The position numbers and the translations under genes were made by a program. The notes beneath the pieces were generated by a model that saw only the letters and a program-made list of their open reading frames with translations, did not search any database and was not told where the DNA came from. Positions 50,728 to 59,858 of a DNA stretch of 64,000 nt are shown here, piece after piece. Within the stretch, counting starts at the first letter, position 1; every line of letters starts with the position of its first letter. Origin of the DNA: BOG-908 sp965198915 (lineage in GTDB: Bacteria; Pseudomonadota; Alphaproteobacteria; Acetobacterales; Acetobacteraceae); assembly GCA_965198915.1 (NCBI GenBank), contig CBDAQC010000004.1, forward strand, positions 310,001 to 374,000, written 5' to 3'.

Positions 50728-51609
50728 TCAGGCTGCCACCCCCTCGGCCGCTATGCGATCAAGCACCGTGATCGCGTCGTCCGGCAGGTCGAGGTCGGCG
50801 GCCGCCAGGTTCTCGCGCAGGTGGTTGATCGACGACGTGCCGGGAATGAGCAAGATGTTGGGTGCGCGGCGGAGCAGCCAGGCCAGGGCGACCTGCATCT
50901 GCGTGGCGCCGAGCTGCGCCGCGACATCGGAGAGGGTGGTCGATTGCAAGGGCGTAAAGCCGCCGAGTGGGAAGAACGGCACGTAGGCGATGCCCGCAGC
51001 GGCGAGTTCGTCGATCAGCGTGTCGTCGTTCCGATGCGCAAGGTTGTATCTGTTCTGCACACAGGCGATTTCTGTGATGGTGCGCCCTTGGGCGACCTGC
51101 GCGGGCGTCACGTTGCTCAGGCCGATGTGGCGGACGAGCCCGCGCCGCCGCAGCTCGGCAAGCGCCGTCAGCGGCGCCTCGATCGACCCCTCGGCAGGCC
51201 CCACCGGGTCGAACATAGCGCGCAGGTTGACGACGTCGAGCGCGTCGAGGCTGAGATTGCGTAGGTTGTCGTCTACCGCGTCCGTCAAGTCCTTGGCGGA
51301 GAAGGCCGCGTCCCACGAGCCGGCTTGGCCGCGGCGGGCGCCGACCTTGGTGACGATGACCAAGTCGTCGCGATAGGGATGCAAGGCCTCACAGATGATC
51401 TGGTTAGTGACGTGCGGGCCGTAGAAGTCGCTGGTGTCGATGTGGGTGACGCCGGCCGCCACGGCCTCGCGAAGCACGGCGATGGCGCCGTCGCGGTCCT
51501 TCGGCGGCCCGAAGGCGTGGGGCCCCGCGAGCTGCATGGCGCCGTAGCCGTGGCGGTTAACCGTGCGGTCGCCGAGCGCGAAGGTTCCTGCCTTGCTGAT
51601 GTCGGTCAT
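50728..51609 (-). CDS. pdxI: aldo/keto reductase, PdxI/YdbC-type (pyridoxal reductase)
   Basis: A 293-residue AKR very close to E. coli YdbC/PdxI from memory: RHGYGAMQLAGPHAFGPP, HIDTSDFYGPHVTNQIICEA, DLVIVTKVGARRG, DALDVVNLRAMFDPVGPAEG, RHIGLSNVTPAQVAQ and FFPLGGFTPLQSTTLSDVAA. The usual catalytic His (QLH...) is replaced by the NLR segment, as in YdbC. It would reduce pyridoxal to pyridoxine with NADPH. GGAGACAGGAC precedes ATG 51609. It is divergent from a LysR gene (93 bp), so it is probably under its control. Confidence 0.88.
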   Translation of the reverse strand: MTDISKAGTFALGDRTVNRHGYGAMQLAGPHAFGPPKDRDGAIAVLREAVAAGVTHIDTSDFYGPHVTNQIICEALHPYRDDLVIVTKVGARRGQAGSWDAAFSAKDLTDAVDDNLRNLSLDALDVVNLRAMFDPVGPAEGSIEAPLTALAELRRRGLVRHIGLSNVTPAQVAQGRTITEIACVQNRYNLAHRNDDTLIDELAAAGIAYVPFFPLGGFTPLQSTTLSDVAAQLGATQMQVALAWLLRRAPNILLIPGTSSINHLRENLAAADLDLPDDAITVLDRIAAEGVAA

Positions 51610-51702
51610 GTCCTGTCTCCCTTGGATGACCGTGCATGTGGACAGCGGCGACCCGTGCGTTAACAAGGTGCAATCCAAACGGGCTGTTCGGGGGCGCGGA
51701 CA

Positions 51703-52611
51703 ATGGCGGCTGACCTCGGTGATTTGACGGCGTTCGTAGCGGTCGCGCGTGCAAGCGGGTTCCGCGAGGCGGCGCGGGCCGGCGGCGGCAGCGCATCGAG
51801 CTTCAGCGAAGCCGTCACCCGGCTGGAGGCGCGGCTCGGCGTCCGGCTGCTAAACCGCACGACGCGCAGCGTCGCCACGACTGAAGCAGGTGCGCGCTTG
51901 CTCGACCGGCTCGTACCGGCGCTGGGCGAGGTGGAAGCGGCACTGGACGCGGTTAACGGGTTCCGCGGCCGGGCCGCCGGGACGTTGCGGTTGAACGTGC
52001 CGGTCAGTGTGGCGCGACTGGTGTTGCCGCGGATCGTGCCACCGTTCCTTGCCGCCTATCCCGACATCCGGCTTGAGATCAAGGCGGAGGATAGCTTCGT
52101 GGACGTGCTCGCGGCCGGGTGCGACGCGGGGATCCGCTACGACGAGCGGCTGGAGCAGGACATGATCGCAGTGCCGATCGGTCCGCGCGAACAGCGGTAT
52201 GCGACCGCGGCGTCGCCGGCCTATCTCGACCGGCATGGGCGACCAGACCACCCGCGCGACCTGCTCCACCACACCTGCCTACGCGGCCAGTTCGCGAGCG
52301 GCGCCATGGTGATCTACGAGTTCGAGCGCGATGGCGAGGTGGTGAAGGTGGAGCCAGCTGGCCCGCTGCTCGTGCGCGTCGGTGCGGCGACCGACCTTGC
52401 CGTTGACGCGGCGGTCGCCGGCACCGGCGTGATCCAACTCTTCGAGGACTGGCTGCGACCGCATCTCGACAGCGGTGCCCTGGAACCGGTGCTGAAATCT
52501 TGGTGGATACGGTTCTCCGGGCCGTTCCTCTACTATCCGGGCCGCCGTCACCTTCCCGCGCCGTTGCGCGCCTTCGTCGACTTCATCGGCAAGCCCGCAT
52601 CATGGGCGTGA
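51703..52611 (+). CDS. LysR-family regulator
   Basis: A 302-residue LysR protein: N-terminal winged HTH (AFVAVARASGFREAARAGGG, SASSFSEAVTRLEARLGVRL, LLNRTTRSVATTEAG) and a C-terminal periplasmic-binding-like co-inducer domain. It faces the PdxI-type reductase gene. Many LysR proteins of this group regulate an adjacent oxidoreductase. A long helix links the domains. Confidence 0.92.
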   Translation: MAADLGDLTAFVAVARASGFREAARAGGGSASSFSEAVTRLEARLGVRLLNRTTRSVATTEAGARLLDRLVPALGEVEAALDAVNGFRGRAAGTLRLNVPVSVARLVLPRIVPPFLAAYPDIRLEIKAEDSFVDVLAAGCDAGIRYDERLEQDMIAVPIGPREQRYATAASPAYLDRHGRPDHPRDLLHHTCLRGQFASGAMVIYEFERDGEVVKVEPAGPLLVRVGAATDLAVDAAVAGTGVIQLFEDWLRPHLDSGALEPVLKSWWIRFSGPFLYYPGRRHLPAPLRAFVDFIGKPASWA

Positions 52612-53216
52612 CGGGCTAACGGCGAGGCATGCTTCGGGTCCGGGGCCGTGGCATGACGAACTCGCTCGGGAAGGGAATGCGCACGCGTGTGGCGGACCGG
52701 ACAAATCGCAGGCTTGTTCCGCAGTCGCTCGGTCGAGGCACGAGACCCTGAACAATTCGCAGTCAGGGGCTTATTTGTTCCGCATGCACGCCGCAAAGAC
52801 GGGCGTCTGCTGCCGTCTTGCGGGGCCTCGCGCGGATCAGCCGCTAGGACCACACCTCGCGTTCCAGTTCGACGCGCTGGAGGCGACGGGCGTCATTCAA
52901 GCGACCGTGATGAAGGGAAAGGGTCCGGCGCCAGGCAGCGACCACGCTTCGACGCACTTCTCAAACGCCATTAGAGCCGGGGAAGCTTGCTCGCGTGGAA
53001 GGTGGGCGGCTTAGGGGCGACGCTTTGGCCACCCTTGCGATCGCCCGCCCGCGGATATGGGCAGACGAGGGCAAGACGAATACGAGGTAAATAGTCGGGC
53101 AGGGTGACGGATCTTCACACTGTGGGACGGCGCCGATACCCAGGCGGCGCACCTCAGTGGTTAACCGGACATCCCGATGCGTTCCCGAACCGCCGACAGG
53201 GAGCTGGAGGCCGGCC
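52612..53216. other. gap, no gene seen
   Basis: 600 bp between a LysR gene and an aldo/keto reductase gene. Several short frames on both strands are Arg/Pro-rich and look accidental. No hairpin, repeat or insertion end is supported. Confidence 0.5.
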
Positions 53217-54293
53217 CTATTCGCCCCAACCCGTCACGTCGTTCCCGCCGAAGACCATCCGACGGATCATCGGCGACTGCAATCCCGCGCTGAAGCCGAG
53301 CGCGGGCGCGCTGACTTCGTTGAGACGGGTCATCTGCTCATCGGCCAACGCGATCTCGGCCGCGGCGATGTTGCTGGCGAGCTGCGCCGGCTTGCTCGCC
53401 CCTATGATGGTAGCGCTGACGCCCGGTTGCGCCATGACCCAAGCCAGCGCCACCTGCGCCGCCGGGATGTCGATTTCGGCAGCAACGGATTCCAACACTT
53501 CCAGCACGTCCCAGTTCTTGTCCGCGAACTTGCTGTTGCCGAATGGGTTCGGGCCGCTCAGCCGACCGGAGCCGCCTGTGTTCTCGCGACGATATTTCCC
53601 GGTCAGGAAGCCCCCCGCCAGTGGGCTCCAAGGCATCACGCCCATGCCTGACTCCCGTGCGGAAGGGACGTGCTCGCTCTCGACATCACGGGCGACGAGC
53701 GAATACTCGACCTGTATCGCGATCGGGCCAGGAATGCGCCGTTCCGCCGCGATGACTGCTGCTTTGGTCGCCACCCAAGCTGGCATGTCGGACAGCGCAT
53801 AGTAACGGATCTTCCCAGCCCTAACCAGGTCACCCAATGTCTGCACGATCTCCTCGACCGGCGTCACGCCGTCCCAGATGTGCATCCAGTACAGGTCGAT
53901 GTAGTCCGTTCCGAGCCGTTTGAGGGAAGCGTCCAGTGCCCGGTGAATGTTCTTGGCGCCGGCGCCACCCGCATTGGGGTTCCCGCCCCCGGCTTGGTTC
54001 GCAGTCAAGGGGCTGGCCGATCCGTTGAACGCGAATTTGGTCGCCAGCACGATTTCGTCTCGCGATCCGGTCTCCTTGATGAATTGACCGACCAGGATCT
54101 CGCTCTGCCCCCCGGAGTAGATATCAGCCGTATCGACGAAGTTGCCGCCTGCTGCCCGGTAGGCTTCGAAGATCGCGCGCGAGGTTGCATCGTCGGCACC
54201 CCATGCACCCGGACCGAAGGTCATGGTCCCGAGCGCGATGGGGCTGACTACGAGGCCGGAGCGGCCGAGCGTGCGGAAGTCGGTGAGGGACAT
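53217..54293 (-). CDS. aldo/keto reductase
   Basis: A 358-residue AKR of the YajO/Gcy type: SPIALGTMTFGPGAWGADDA, FVDTADIYSGGQSEILVG (catalytic Asp and Tyr), IVLATKFAFNG (Lys), DLYWMHIWDGVTPVEEIV (His), MPWSPLAGGFLTGKYRREN and GVSATIIGASKPAQLASNI. It lies next to a divergent TetR gene, with an 18-bp inverted repeat between them. It reduces carbonyls or oxidises alcohols; substrate unknown. Confidence 0.92.
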   Translation of the reverse strand: MSLTDFRTLGRSGLVVSPIALGTMTFGPGAWGADDATSRAIFEAYRAAGGNFVDTADIYSGGQSEILVGQFIKETGSRDEIVLATKFAFNGSASPLTANQAGGGNPNAGGAGAKNIHRALDASLKRLGTDYIDLYWMHIWDGVTPVEEIVQTLGDLVRAGKIRYYALSDMPAWVATKAAVIAAERRIPGPIAIQVEYSLVARDVESEHVPSARESGMGVMPWSPLAGGFLTGKYRRENTGGSGRLSGPNPFGNSKFADKNWDVLEVLESVAAEIDIPAAQVALAWVMAQPGVSATIIGASKPAQLASNIAAAEIALADEQMTRLNEVSAPALGFSAGLQSPMIRRMVFGGNDVTGWGE

Positions 54294-54310
54294 GGTAGGA
54301 TTCTTCCATA

Positions 54311-54328
54311 GCGTTCGATATGGAACGC
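54311..54328. promoter_or_regulatory. TetR-type operator
   Basis: GCGTTC (54311-54316), 6-bp spacer, GAACGC (54323-54328): a perfect 18-bp inverted repeat, flanked by looser outer arms (CATAG and CTATG). It lies between the divergent aldo/keto reductase and TetR genes. Confidence 0.7.
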
Positions 54329-54374
54329 ATGCTATGCCGATCGCCGACTGTCAATACCTTTCAGAGCGATCACT

Positions 54375-54998
54375 ATGGATCAACCTGAACACCGCCCCCC
54401 GCCGCGACGCAAGACCGGCAGGCCGCTATCATTCGACCGCGATGCAGCGCTCGAACAAGCGATGCTGACGTTCTGGCGCCATGGATACGAGACGACGTCG
54501 ATCGTCGATCTGACGACCGCGATGGGTGTGACGGCTCCCAGCCTCTACACCGCGTTCGGGGACAAGAAGCGGTTGTTCCTGGAAGCCGCGCGCCGCTATG
54601 CCGGCGATCAGGAAGCGATGGCGCAGGCGATCGATGGCGCGCCGACCGCGTACGGCGCTGCTCGCGCGATGCTGGCCGCCGCTGCGACCGCCTATACCGG
54701 CGAGACGACGCCCAAGGGTTGCCTGCTCGCGAGCGCGACGGCCAGCGGCTCAGCCGCGTCAGCTGACGTCCGGGGTGCCATCGCCGACTTTCGCAGGTTT
54801 GTCGACGGACGACTGCGCGCCCGGATCGATCGAGATATAGAGGCAGGCCTCCTGCCGCGGAACACGGATTCCGCCGCTTTGGCCGGCCTCGTCATGACGG
54901 TGACACAAGGCATGTCGGCGCTGGCGCGCGACGGAACAACGCGCACCTCCTTGCTGGCCATCGTGGAGGTCGCCTTGCAAGGCTGGCCACAAGGCTGA
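54375..54998 (+). CDS. TetR-family regulator
   Basis: A 207-residue TetR regulator. A basic leader (PPPRRKTGRPLSFDRDAALE) precedes the HTH (MLTFWRHGYETTSIVDLTTA, MGVTAPSLYTAFGDKKRLF). It has Cys in the ligand domain (PKGCLLASATASGS), characteristic of a group of TetR proteins controlling oxidoreductases. It probably represses the divergent aldo/keto reductase through the repeat at 54311. Confidence 0.92.
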   Translation: MDQPEHRPPPRRKTGRPLSFDRDAALEQAMLTFWRHGYETTSIVDLTTAMGVTAPSLYTAFGDKKRLFLEAARRYAGDQEAMAQAIDGAPTAYGAARAMLAAAATAYTGETTPKGCLLASATASGSAASADVRGAIADFRRFVDGRLRARIDRDIEAGLLPRNTDSAALAGLVMTVTQGMSALARDGTTRTSLLAIVEVALQGWPQG

Positions 54999-56417
54999 GC
55001 TCGCACACGCGCGGGGACCTCGGGGCTGTTTTGGAATGCCGCGATCGTGGTGCCACTGGAAGCCAGCGGCGAAGGCCCGCCAAACGGCGCCCAAGGTGTC
55101 GTTGGAGGCTCCAATGTCGGAACGAGCCTCCGCCGAGATGGCGAGGGTGAACCCTACCCCAATCGGGACTCGCATCCATGCCTGACGCGGGAGCGGCCTG
55201 CATCCTCCAGGCGGTCCAGCTGCACCGGTCCGATGGGCCGGCCAGACGTCCCTGGACGATCCGCGCTATGAACCCGAATTGGCGGAGCTGGTCGAGCTGA
55301 AGGTGCCCCTTACGTCCATCCCGGCCCCTTCCCTGCCCCCGGTGCAGCTTCCCCATCACGGAGGCTTGGACAAGACGGTGACAGCGCGCCTGTGTTTGTT
55401 TGGCTGGCTTTGACATACCAAGCCCGGAATTCAGGTCATCCGCATGACTCTATACGGAACGTTCGACAAGTTCGCCTATCTGCGGCTGGTCAGCGGTCAC
55501 TGGGGCGAGATGGTGCCTTATATTTCCCGCCTATCTCCAGCGCATGGATGATGCCGCCGAGGAGCCTCACCAGACTGTCGCGGACCGTCACCGAACGTTA
55601 TAGGTCGCACGTCTTCGTCACGCCCAGCGACATGTTGAACCTGCCGCACTCCAAGTTAATCCATGAGGTACCGGGCATAGATCGCATGCTGTAAGCGGTG
55701 AACCTCCCTAACTCACCAACACGGGTGCTCGCGAGTTCCTCGACCAGCTTCCCATCAGCCGAGAGGACAAGGAAAAGTTCGCGCACCGGAAATCCAAAAG
55801 CTTCTCTGCGTCTCTGATCAACAGGAGTTTTCCGCCGCGTCCCGTCGGACGCGATCCACGCATCGGCTCAGAATCATGTGGGTTAGTCCCACATGGACGC
55901 GCTGCGAACGCCTGGTTTCACGTGGCGGACCCTGTTCGACAGTGGCCGCATCAACGCGACGAACGCGATCTTTCCTGCGGGTCTCGGGCTTACAGCATCG
56001 ACATAGTGTGGACTAATTCGCCACGTCCACGTCTTGCACGCGTGGCAGGGAAAGGGCGCGGGTGCTTCGGCTTTTCTGTCGCCGCGCCCAGAAATCTTTT
56101 CTGATCGGGACACAGGCAGAGTTAAAGTAGGCGATCCGCTTTTATGAGCTGGATGGCTCTGCCCCGGCCTTACCCGATGACATCGCACCGCTGCTCCGAG
56201 CCAACCGGACCATACCCGAGCCGCAGATTGCCGCATGCGTGCCACTCGCATCGTCACCCTTGCCAGCAACGCCGGCGAGCAGTTGATAGCCGCGGCAACG
56301 GCTATCGCTCCGTCGACTTCGCCTGGCCGACACGGCTGCTCTTGATACCAGAGGTAATGGGACTTGCCCCCAAAGCGGACGGGGGCCCTCCGCCTTGCAG
56401 CCAAGAAGCAGTCACTA
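54999..56417. other. 1.4-kb gene-poor, probably decayed region
   Basis: No intact gene. Protein-like fragments occur on the plus strand near 55230-55300 (LDDPRYEPELAELVELKVPL) and 56137-56230 (YELDGSAPALPDDIAPLLRA), each interrupted. I cannot name their families. Composition and frame breaks suggest remnants of deleted genes. Confidence 0.45.
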
Positions 56418-57311
56418 TCAGATTATCGCCGGAACGAGCACTTCTTCGAGCCAGTCGATGAACACGCGAACACGCGCCGGCACGATGCGGGTGCGCGGAT
56501 AGAGCAGCGATACCGGCAGCGGTGGCGGCCTGTAGGAGCGCAGCACTTCGATCATCGTTCCCGACCTCAAATCATCGGCGAAGCGGACCAGCGGCAGCTG
56601 CGCCAGCCCGAAGCCCAGTTGCGCCAGGGTGGCACAACTGTCCGCGCCAGTGGCGATCACCCGCACAGGCAAGGCGTATTCGCGGGTCCGACCGTCGATG
56701 GTGAACTCGAGGGGCAGCACCGTGCCGGTTCGCGACGACGCGAAGCCGACCATCTCGTGTCCCTCCAGATCGTCGGGCGAGCGCGGCTCGCCATGCAGCG
56801 CGAGATAGGCGCGGCTCGCGCAGGTGATCTCCGGCAACGCGCCGAGACGGCGTATCATGAGGTCGCCCTCCGTCGTCTCTCCGCCACGGATCGCGCAGTC
56901 GACCCCTTCGCCGACGAGATTCACCAGACGGTCACTTTCGCTGAGATGGAACCTCAGCCCGGGGTGCCTGGAGAGAAAGTCGGGGAGTGCGGGCAGCAGC
57001 CAGGTGCGGGCGAACTGTGCGCTGGTGTCGACCCGCAACGTGCCGGTGGCGACCCGGCCTCGCAACGCCGTCTCGACCGCCTCCATCTCGCCCAGCACAG
57101 CGGTGCAGTGGCGGTAATAGCCCTCGCCCTCGTCGGTCGGCCCGACATGACGAGTCGAGCGGCGCAGCAGAGTGGTGCCAAGGGCTGCCTCCAGCGCCTT
57201 GATCCCAGCGGTGGCGCTCGACCGGGGAAGGCCAAGGTCGGAGGCGGCAGCGCGAAAACTGCGGCGCTCCACCACTCGCACGAACAAACGCATCGCAGAC
57301 AGTCGATCCAT
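56418..57311 (-). CDS. LysR-family regulator
   Basis: A 297-residue LysR protein: HTH residues about 3-60 (RLFVRVVERRSFRAAASDLG, LPRSSATAGIKALEAALGTT, LLRRSTRHVGPTDEG) and co-inducer domain. I choose ATG 57311 (MDRLSAMRLF), since the 57347 start adds an unrelated stretch. It faces an SDR gene with a 104-bp spacer and probably regulates it. Confidence 0.92.
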   Translation of the reverse strand: MDRLSAMRLFVRVVERRSFRAAASDLGLPRSSATAGIKALEAALGTTLLRRSTRHVGPTDEGEGYYRHCTAVLGEMEAVETALRGRVATGTLRVDTSAQFARTWLLPALPDFLSRHPGLRFHLSESDRLVNLVGEGVDCAIRGGETTEGDLMIRRLGALPEITCASRAYLALHGEPRSPDDLEGHEMVGFASSRTGTVLPLEFTIDGRTREYALPVRVIATGADSCATLAQLGFGLAQLPLVRFADDLRSGTMIEVLRSYRPPPLPVSLLYPRTRIVPARVRVFIDWLEEVLVPAII

Positions 57312-57415
57312 GGTTGATTGTTCGCCTGCGTGGAATGGTGATGGCAAGTGCGAAGTGATTGTCCAGAGATGAAGGGCTAGCCAAGTGCTCGTTCGTCAAG
57401 ACGGAGAACCTCCCC

Positions 57416-58183
57416 ATGAGCAAAACGCAACCAACCATCGCCCTGATCACCGGCGGGAGCCGTGGCCTCGGGCGCAGCATGGCCGAGCATCTCGCGCGTT
57501 CGGCCACGGATGTCGTGATCACCTGGCGGTCGCGCCGGGACGAGGCGGAGGCTGTCATCCGCACGGTTGAGGCGGCCGGCCGCCGTGCCGCAGCGCTTCA
57601 GCTCGACGTCGGAGCGGTCGTCACCTTTCCCGAGTTCGCCGAGCGCCTCGGTGACACCCTCGAACGCGAGTGGGGCCGCTCGACCTTCGACGTGCTGGTG
57701 AACAATGCCGGCACCAGCCTGCACAACTCAATTGCCGGAACCACCGTGGCGGAGTTCGACGAAGTGGTGAACGTGCACCTCAAGGGCCCGTTCTTCCTTA
57801 CGCAAAGCCTGCTGCCGCTGCTGGCCGACGGCGGGCGCATCCTGAACATCTCGAGCGGACTTGCACGCTTCTCGTTCCCGGGCTCTTCCGCGTACGCCAT
57901 GATGAAGGGCGGGATCGAGGTGTTCACCCGCTATCTGGCCGCCGAACTTGGGGCGCGCGGCATCACCGCCAACACGCTGGCGCCCGGAGCGATCGAGACG
58001 GACTTTAGCGGCGGCATGGTACGCGACAATCCCGACGTCAACCGCATGGTTTCACAGAATACGGCACTCGGCCGTGCCGGCCGCACGTCCGATATCGGCC
58101 CGATCGTTGCCGCCCTCGTTGCGGCAGAGAACCGCTGGATGAACGGGCAACGGATCGAAGCGTCGGGTGGTATGCGCCTCTAA
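57416..58183 (+). CDS. short-chain dehydrogenase/reductase
   Basis: A 255-residue classical SDR: ALITGGSRGLGRSMAEHLAR motif, FDVLVNNAGTSLHNSI, ILNISSGLARFSFPGSSAYA with Tyr-x3-Lys (YAMMK) and the late TDF region, and WMNGQRIEASGGMRL at the C-terminus. It follows GGAG by 9 bp. The N-terminal extension to 57359 is not needed. It is an oxidoreductase of unknown substrate controlled by the divergent LysR. Confidence 0.9.
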   Translation: MSKTQPTIALITGGSRGLGRSMAEHLARSATDVVITWRSRRDEAEAVIRTVEAAGRRAAALQLDVGAVVTFPEFAERLGDTLEREWGRSTFDVLVNNAGTSLHNSIAGTTVAEFDEVVNVHLKGPFFLTQSLLPLLADGGRILNISSGLARFSFPGSSAYAMMKGGIEVFTRYLAAELGARGITANTLAPGAIETDFSGGMVRDNPDVNRMVSQNTALGRAGRTSDIGPIVAALVAAENRWMNGQRIEASGGMRL

Positions 58184-58726
58184 GGCCCGTTTGCGTGTTT
58201 GGTGAGGAAGGTTCTGCACGTGGCGGACCGACTTCTATCGAAACGTCCGCGACGGTTGCCAGTTACTGTGACGAGGGCTTCCCCCTTGGCCGAACTACGA
58301 CCTAGGGCACATGTTCAGGTTAGCGCCGTTTGATCCAACGGCAGATAGACGGCTCTCCATCCTTTGAAGGCGTTGAAACGCTCAGCATGCCGAACAGGGA
58401 AGAGGTCCTGAACGATGATGGCCGTGTCGCTCAAGGTAGAAATGGCATGCAACTTATACGACGTGATGAACGGACAGTCCTTTGGCGTTGCCATGCGAGA
58501 TGTGTGGCGTGGCGAGTCTGCCCGGAATTACAACCGGTGGGCTGAAAACTTCCGAAAGGCCAGCCAGGCTTGCCGGTTCTTGGACTCGGATCATGGCATC
58601 GGTCGACGGGGTCATTGTCCATTCCTAGCGTCTGGAAGACGGGCAATTCGTTGGCCCACCGCCTGACAACTTGACTTCGTGCATACAGACTGTCAGGTCA
58701 CTAGGTAGCCGCCATGGTGTCGAGCT
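58184..58726. other. gap with a weak copy of the GntR-type motif
   Basis: 540 bp with no gene seen. At 58694-58706 CAGGTCACTAGGT resembles sites A-C (10 of 13 positions of TAGGTCACCAAGT) and lies 20 bp upstream of the SRPBCC gene; this may be chance. Confidence 0.35.
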
Positions 58727-59221
58727 ATGCAGAACGCTGCGCAGAAGTCTGATAGCCGGATCATCTGGCCTGCGGGGCAATCCCCGGCATCTGCACTCGT
58801 GTTCACGCACAACAGCGTCGACATCGAAGCGTCGCCACAGCAAGTATGGTCGCTTTTAATCGACTGCGTTGCGTGGCCGCGATGGTATGAGCATTGTTCG
58901 GACGTAACTGTCCTGAATGGCGGAACCGCTTTGCAGGCGGGAGCCAGATTCCGCTTCAAGACCCTGGGACGCTATTTCGAACCAGAGGTGGTCACCTTTG
59001 AGCCCTGCCGTATGCTCGTTTGGTCGGCGAAGGGTCCGGCAGGAACAAGCGGCTCGCATGCTTGGTATGTCGAGCCAACGGCGGCCGGATGCCAGGTAAT
59101 CACCGAGGAGGCGCAGAAGGGTTTGCTTTTGTTGTTGCTGGGACCGCGTATTCGCGCCGAGTTGCTCTCATTGCATGAAGACTGGGTTCAATCGCTGAAG
59201 GAGCTGGCTGAGGCGAACTGA
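58727..59221 (+). CDS. SRPBCC-family (polyketide cyclase/dehydrase-like) protein
   Basis: A 164-residue Bet v1-type fold: VFTHNSVDIEASPQQVWSLL, then WPRWYEHCSDVTVLNGGTAL, FRFKTLGRYFEPEVVTFEPC and the C-terminal helix. Such proteins bind hydrophobic ligands or act as cyclase/dehydrase-like enzymes. It has no close gene neighbour. A weak copy of the GntR operator motif 20 bp upstream may tie it to the catabolic island. Confidence 0.85.
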   Translation: MQNAAQKSDSRIIWPAGQSPASALVFTHNSVDIEASPQQVWSLLIDCVAWPRWYEHCSDVTVLNGGTALQAGARFRFKTLGRYFEPEVVTFEPCRMLVWSAKGPAGTSGSHAWYVEPTAAGCQVITEEAQKGLLLLLLGPRIRAELLSLHEDWVQSLKELAEAN

Positions 59222-59283
59222 TCCGTGCACATCAGCATCGTTAGCAGGACGCGGCACGGCTAACTGAGCACCCACCTCCGGCG

Positions 59284-59733
59284 TCAGGCTCGCCATCCAG
59301 GGCCACTTGTGAAGGTGAGGTGCGAGTGGTCGATTACGACTCCACAGGTTTCGCATACCAACTTATGACCCGCCGCCCCGCCGCACACGTGCCGAGCCAC
59401 GACGGGCGCGCCCTCGGGCGAGGCATGCACGTTGCCCCAAGCCATCAAAGCGCCGACTACCGGATATAGATCAGCACCCTTCGTGGTCAAAGCGTAGCTT
59501 TGGCCATCCTTGCCGAACGGGCCGGTTGGCTTCTCCACGATGCCGAGCTGGGTGAGTTTCTCAAGCCGAGCAGCGAGCGTGTTCTTGGCGATGGGCAGGC
59601 GGCGTTCGAGCTGGGAGAACCTGAGCGGTCGCACGAGCAGTTCCCGCACGATCAGCAAGGTCCAGCGCTCGCCCACCGCCTCCAGCGCGCGTGCCACCGA
59701 ACAGTTCTGGCCCTCGTAGTCGCTCCTCAACAT
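59284..59733 (-). CDS. HxlR-family regulator
   Basis: A 149-residue HxlR protein: NCSVARALEAVGERWTLLIV, RELLVRPLRFSQLERRLPIA, KNTLAARLEKLTQLGIVEKP wing. The C-terminus is longer than usual, with Cys/His (VCGGAAGHKLVCETCGVVID) that may bind zinc or a ligand. ATG 59733 is preferred over a TTG at 59775. It is divergent from the hydrolase operon, and direct repeats lie in the spacer. Confidence 0.88.
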   Translation of the reverse strand: MLRSDYEGQNCSVARALEAVGERWTLLIVRELLVRPLRFSQLERRLPIAKNTLAARLEKLTQLGIVEKPTGPFGKDGQSYALTTKGADLYPVVGALMAWGNVHASPEGAPVVARHVCGGAAGHKLVCETCGVVIDHSHLTFTSGPGWRA

Positions 59734-59798
59734 CCCGTCAGACGATGGGGGCGATTGCACGATCGGACAAGGCAAGCTCCCCAGCGACCAGGCATTTA

Positions 59799-59837
59799 GT
59801 TGTATGAAGAGACCGAATCTGGTTGCATCATAAGACC
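59799..59837. promoter_or_regulatory. candidate HxlR-binding direct repeats
   Basis: GTTGTATGAAGAGACC (59799-59814) and GTTGCATCATAAGACC (59822-59837) match at 11 of 16 positions and begin 23 bp apart, about two helical turns, between the HxlR gene and the hydrolase operon. Confidence 0.4.
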
Positions 59838-59858
59838 AGTGCGCCTAGCGTGCCCTCG

